DNA of 64,000 nucleotides from Cyanoderma ruficeps (taxonomy: Eukaryota; Chordata; Aves; Passeriformes; Timaliidae). The translations under genes were made by a program, and so were the position numbers. The stretch covers positions 5,850,081 through 5,914,080 of the forward strand of contig VZDJ01000219.1 of NCBI GenBank assembly GCA_008694505.1. The letters run 5' to 3'. The notes beneath the pieces were generated by a model, which made no database searches, had not been told where the DNA came from, and was given only the letters and a program-made list of their open reading frames with translations. This document shows positions 62,839-64,000 of this stretch, one piece after another; the stretch's first letter is position 1; each line of letters opens with the position of its first letter.

Positions 62839-63728
62839 CTGCAAAATAGAGAAAAGGGAGAGAAAAGTCAATTTAAAACTTGGAATGAGCTTTATGTTCA
62901 GGAACTGCCATGTCTGTTACTGCTTTAGTTTATTGGGTAGCCAAGTTAATGGGATTTGGCAGCTGGCCTTGGAAGGACTGGGCATTTTAAAACCAACTGC
63001 AGATAAGAAATCTTTCTGAATTATGAAATTTATAATAAACTATGATGATAGATTCTGCTTTTTATCACTCCAACTAATTAAAGCTCTGAGCCAATTCACT
63101 GCTGCTGGTCTACTGATTAATCTTATTTTAGAGTCCAGAATTACAAAAACCTGGGACCTTGATACATACTCACCTTTCCAAACCACTTTAAAATCTGGGT
63201 ATGAAACAGCCCAAGTCCCATATGCTGTAATATCTCATGTCAATCTGCTCAGTATTCTGGCAGCAGATTTATTACACTACATTAAAACCAATTTTGCAGC
63301 AGTAAGATTGTCCTCTTCCTGGGCCAGGGGACCTTGAGAAAGTCACATTTTTAAGAAGAATAAACTCAGTAATAGGAGGCCTCTGAAATAGTAAAAATTT
63401 AGTCACTTATCTGTGACACAAATAATTATAGACATGTTTTATATCCACATGAAAGGCTATTTGACTTTGTCAGTGGACAATGGTCTCTAATAATTCTGCT
63501 TCCTATAGATATCCAAAATTAACAGAACAGTCCTGAGAAAAGTTCATGACTGGCTTACCAAGCAAGAGCAATCTTACAAAACCCATCATACTTTATCACC
63601 AAAAAGCTTCTGATATTTCAAGATTAAAGTATCACTTTATTGATTCTGACATTTTTCTGCATAGACTTACCTGGCTTTAAAGTCTGAGTGTATCCTAACC
63701 CAATCAGACTGGAGTTATTCACTTTAGC
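62747..63728 (-). CDS. VDAC1: VDAC1, voltage-dependent anion channel 1, 3' part (last two coding exons)
   Basis: Exons 63728-63671 and 62838-62747 encode the C-terminal 49 residues of VDAC1, the mitochondrial outer-membrane beta-barrel channel that passes ATP, ADP and small metabolites. The joined frame runs [20 protein letters not shown], then [18 protein letters not shown] and [11 protein letters not shown]. This matches the last barrel strands and the C-terminus of vertebrate VDAC1 as I know it; the pattern distinguishes it from VDAC2 and VDAC3 with good confidence. The gene is truncated only by the window edge: the preceding exon was not found between 63729 and 64000 and must lie further right. 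The mammalian protein ends in FQA from memory, whereas here it ends FEA, a conservative change. Confidence 0.95.
63671..63728 (-). CDS. VDAC1: VDAC1 penultimate coding exon
   Basis: The exon is 58 bp, preceded by the acceptor CCTTTAAG (AG at 63730-63729) and followed by the donor GTAAGT (63670 downward). It encodes [19 protein letters not shown] plus one base of a split Gly codon, with no internal stop. Confidence 0.95.
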
Positions 63729-64000
63729 CTTAAAGGGAAACAATAAAGCACTATTTAGTAATAAATAGTAAATGTAGTAAATAAATTAGTATCTTTCTTT
63801 AATGTCCTCTGTGCCTGAGAATTGTGCAACAGCTTTTAAACGTATTATAAATTCAACTTTAATCTCAAAGAATCTACAGTCACTGTAGAAAAGAATGGGT
63901 TAACATAATTTTTAATTTTGTCCAGACTGACACAAAAACAATCTCAAAATAGTGCCCAGTAATACAATGAAACATTCTGTGTCTCTTTTAAGGAAAATCC

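Noticed and set aside
1..64000. tRNA, rRNA and other structured RNA genes, CRISPR arrays, bacterial-type operons
   Set aside because: No tRNA-like internal promoter pairs or rRNA sequence were noticed by eye, no spaced direct-repeat array exists, and the DNA is eukaryotic. A covariance-model search would be needed to exclude small RNAs.

Overview
The window is vertebrate nuclear DNA, almost certainly from a bird. The evidence is the eleven or more 3'-end fragments of avian CR1 LINEs (the familiar 'AATCATAGAATGGTTTGGGTTGG' type of tail, on either strand), spliced protein-coding exons with GT/AG introns, a CpG-island promoter, and very low coding density. I cannot name the species.

Only two genes can be supported, both on the minus strand and both at the right end. 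(1) KCT2 (C5orf15 in human), complete at 56142-60851: three coding exons join in frame to a 273-residue type I membrane protein with signal peptide, acidic N-glycosylated ectodomain, one transmembrane helix and a short tail carrying a Tyr-His-Arg-Leu sorting signal. (2) VDAC1, the mitochondrial outer-membrane porin: the last two coding exons (63671-63728 and 62747-62838) and its 3' UTR are inside the window; the rest lies beyond the right edge. In human 5q31.1 the order FSTL4 - C5orf15 - VDAC1, all on one strand, is the same. About 1 kb separates the probable VDAC1 3' end from the KCT2 CpG island, and a CR1 fragment fills part of that gap.

The left 54 kb (1 to about 54.6 kb) holds no exon that I can recognise. 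It is AT-rich, gene-free sequence with scattered CR1 fragments, microsatellites (notably 24 perfect ATT units), two small minisatellites, one 15-base run of N, and a few promoter-like or CpG-rich spots. By synteny it corresponds to the gene-poor interval between FSTL4 and C5orf15, where FSTL4 regulatory elements may lie; nothing here proves that. The longest open frames in this stretch lack homology, splice context or conserved motifs and are treated as chance.

The best-supported unusual observation is at the KCT2 start codon. The ATG sits inside a perfect TISU/YY1 element with a perfect NRF1 palindrome about 50 bases upstream, which predicts a very short 5' UTR. No new multi-gene system was found.
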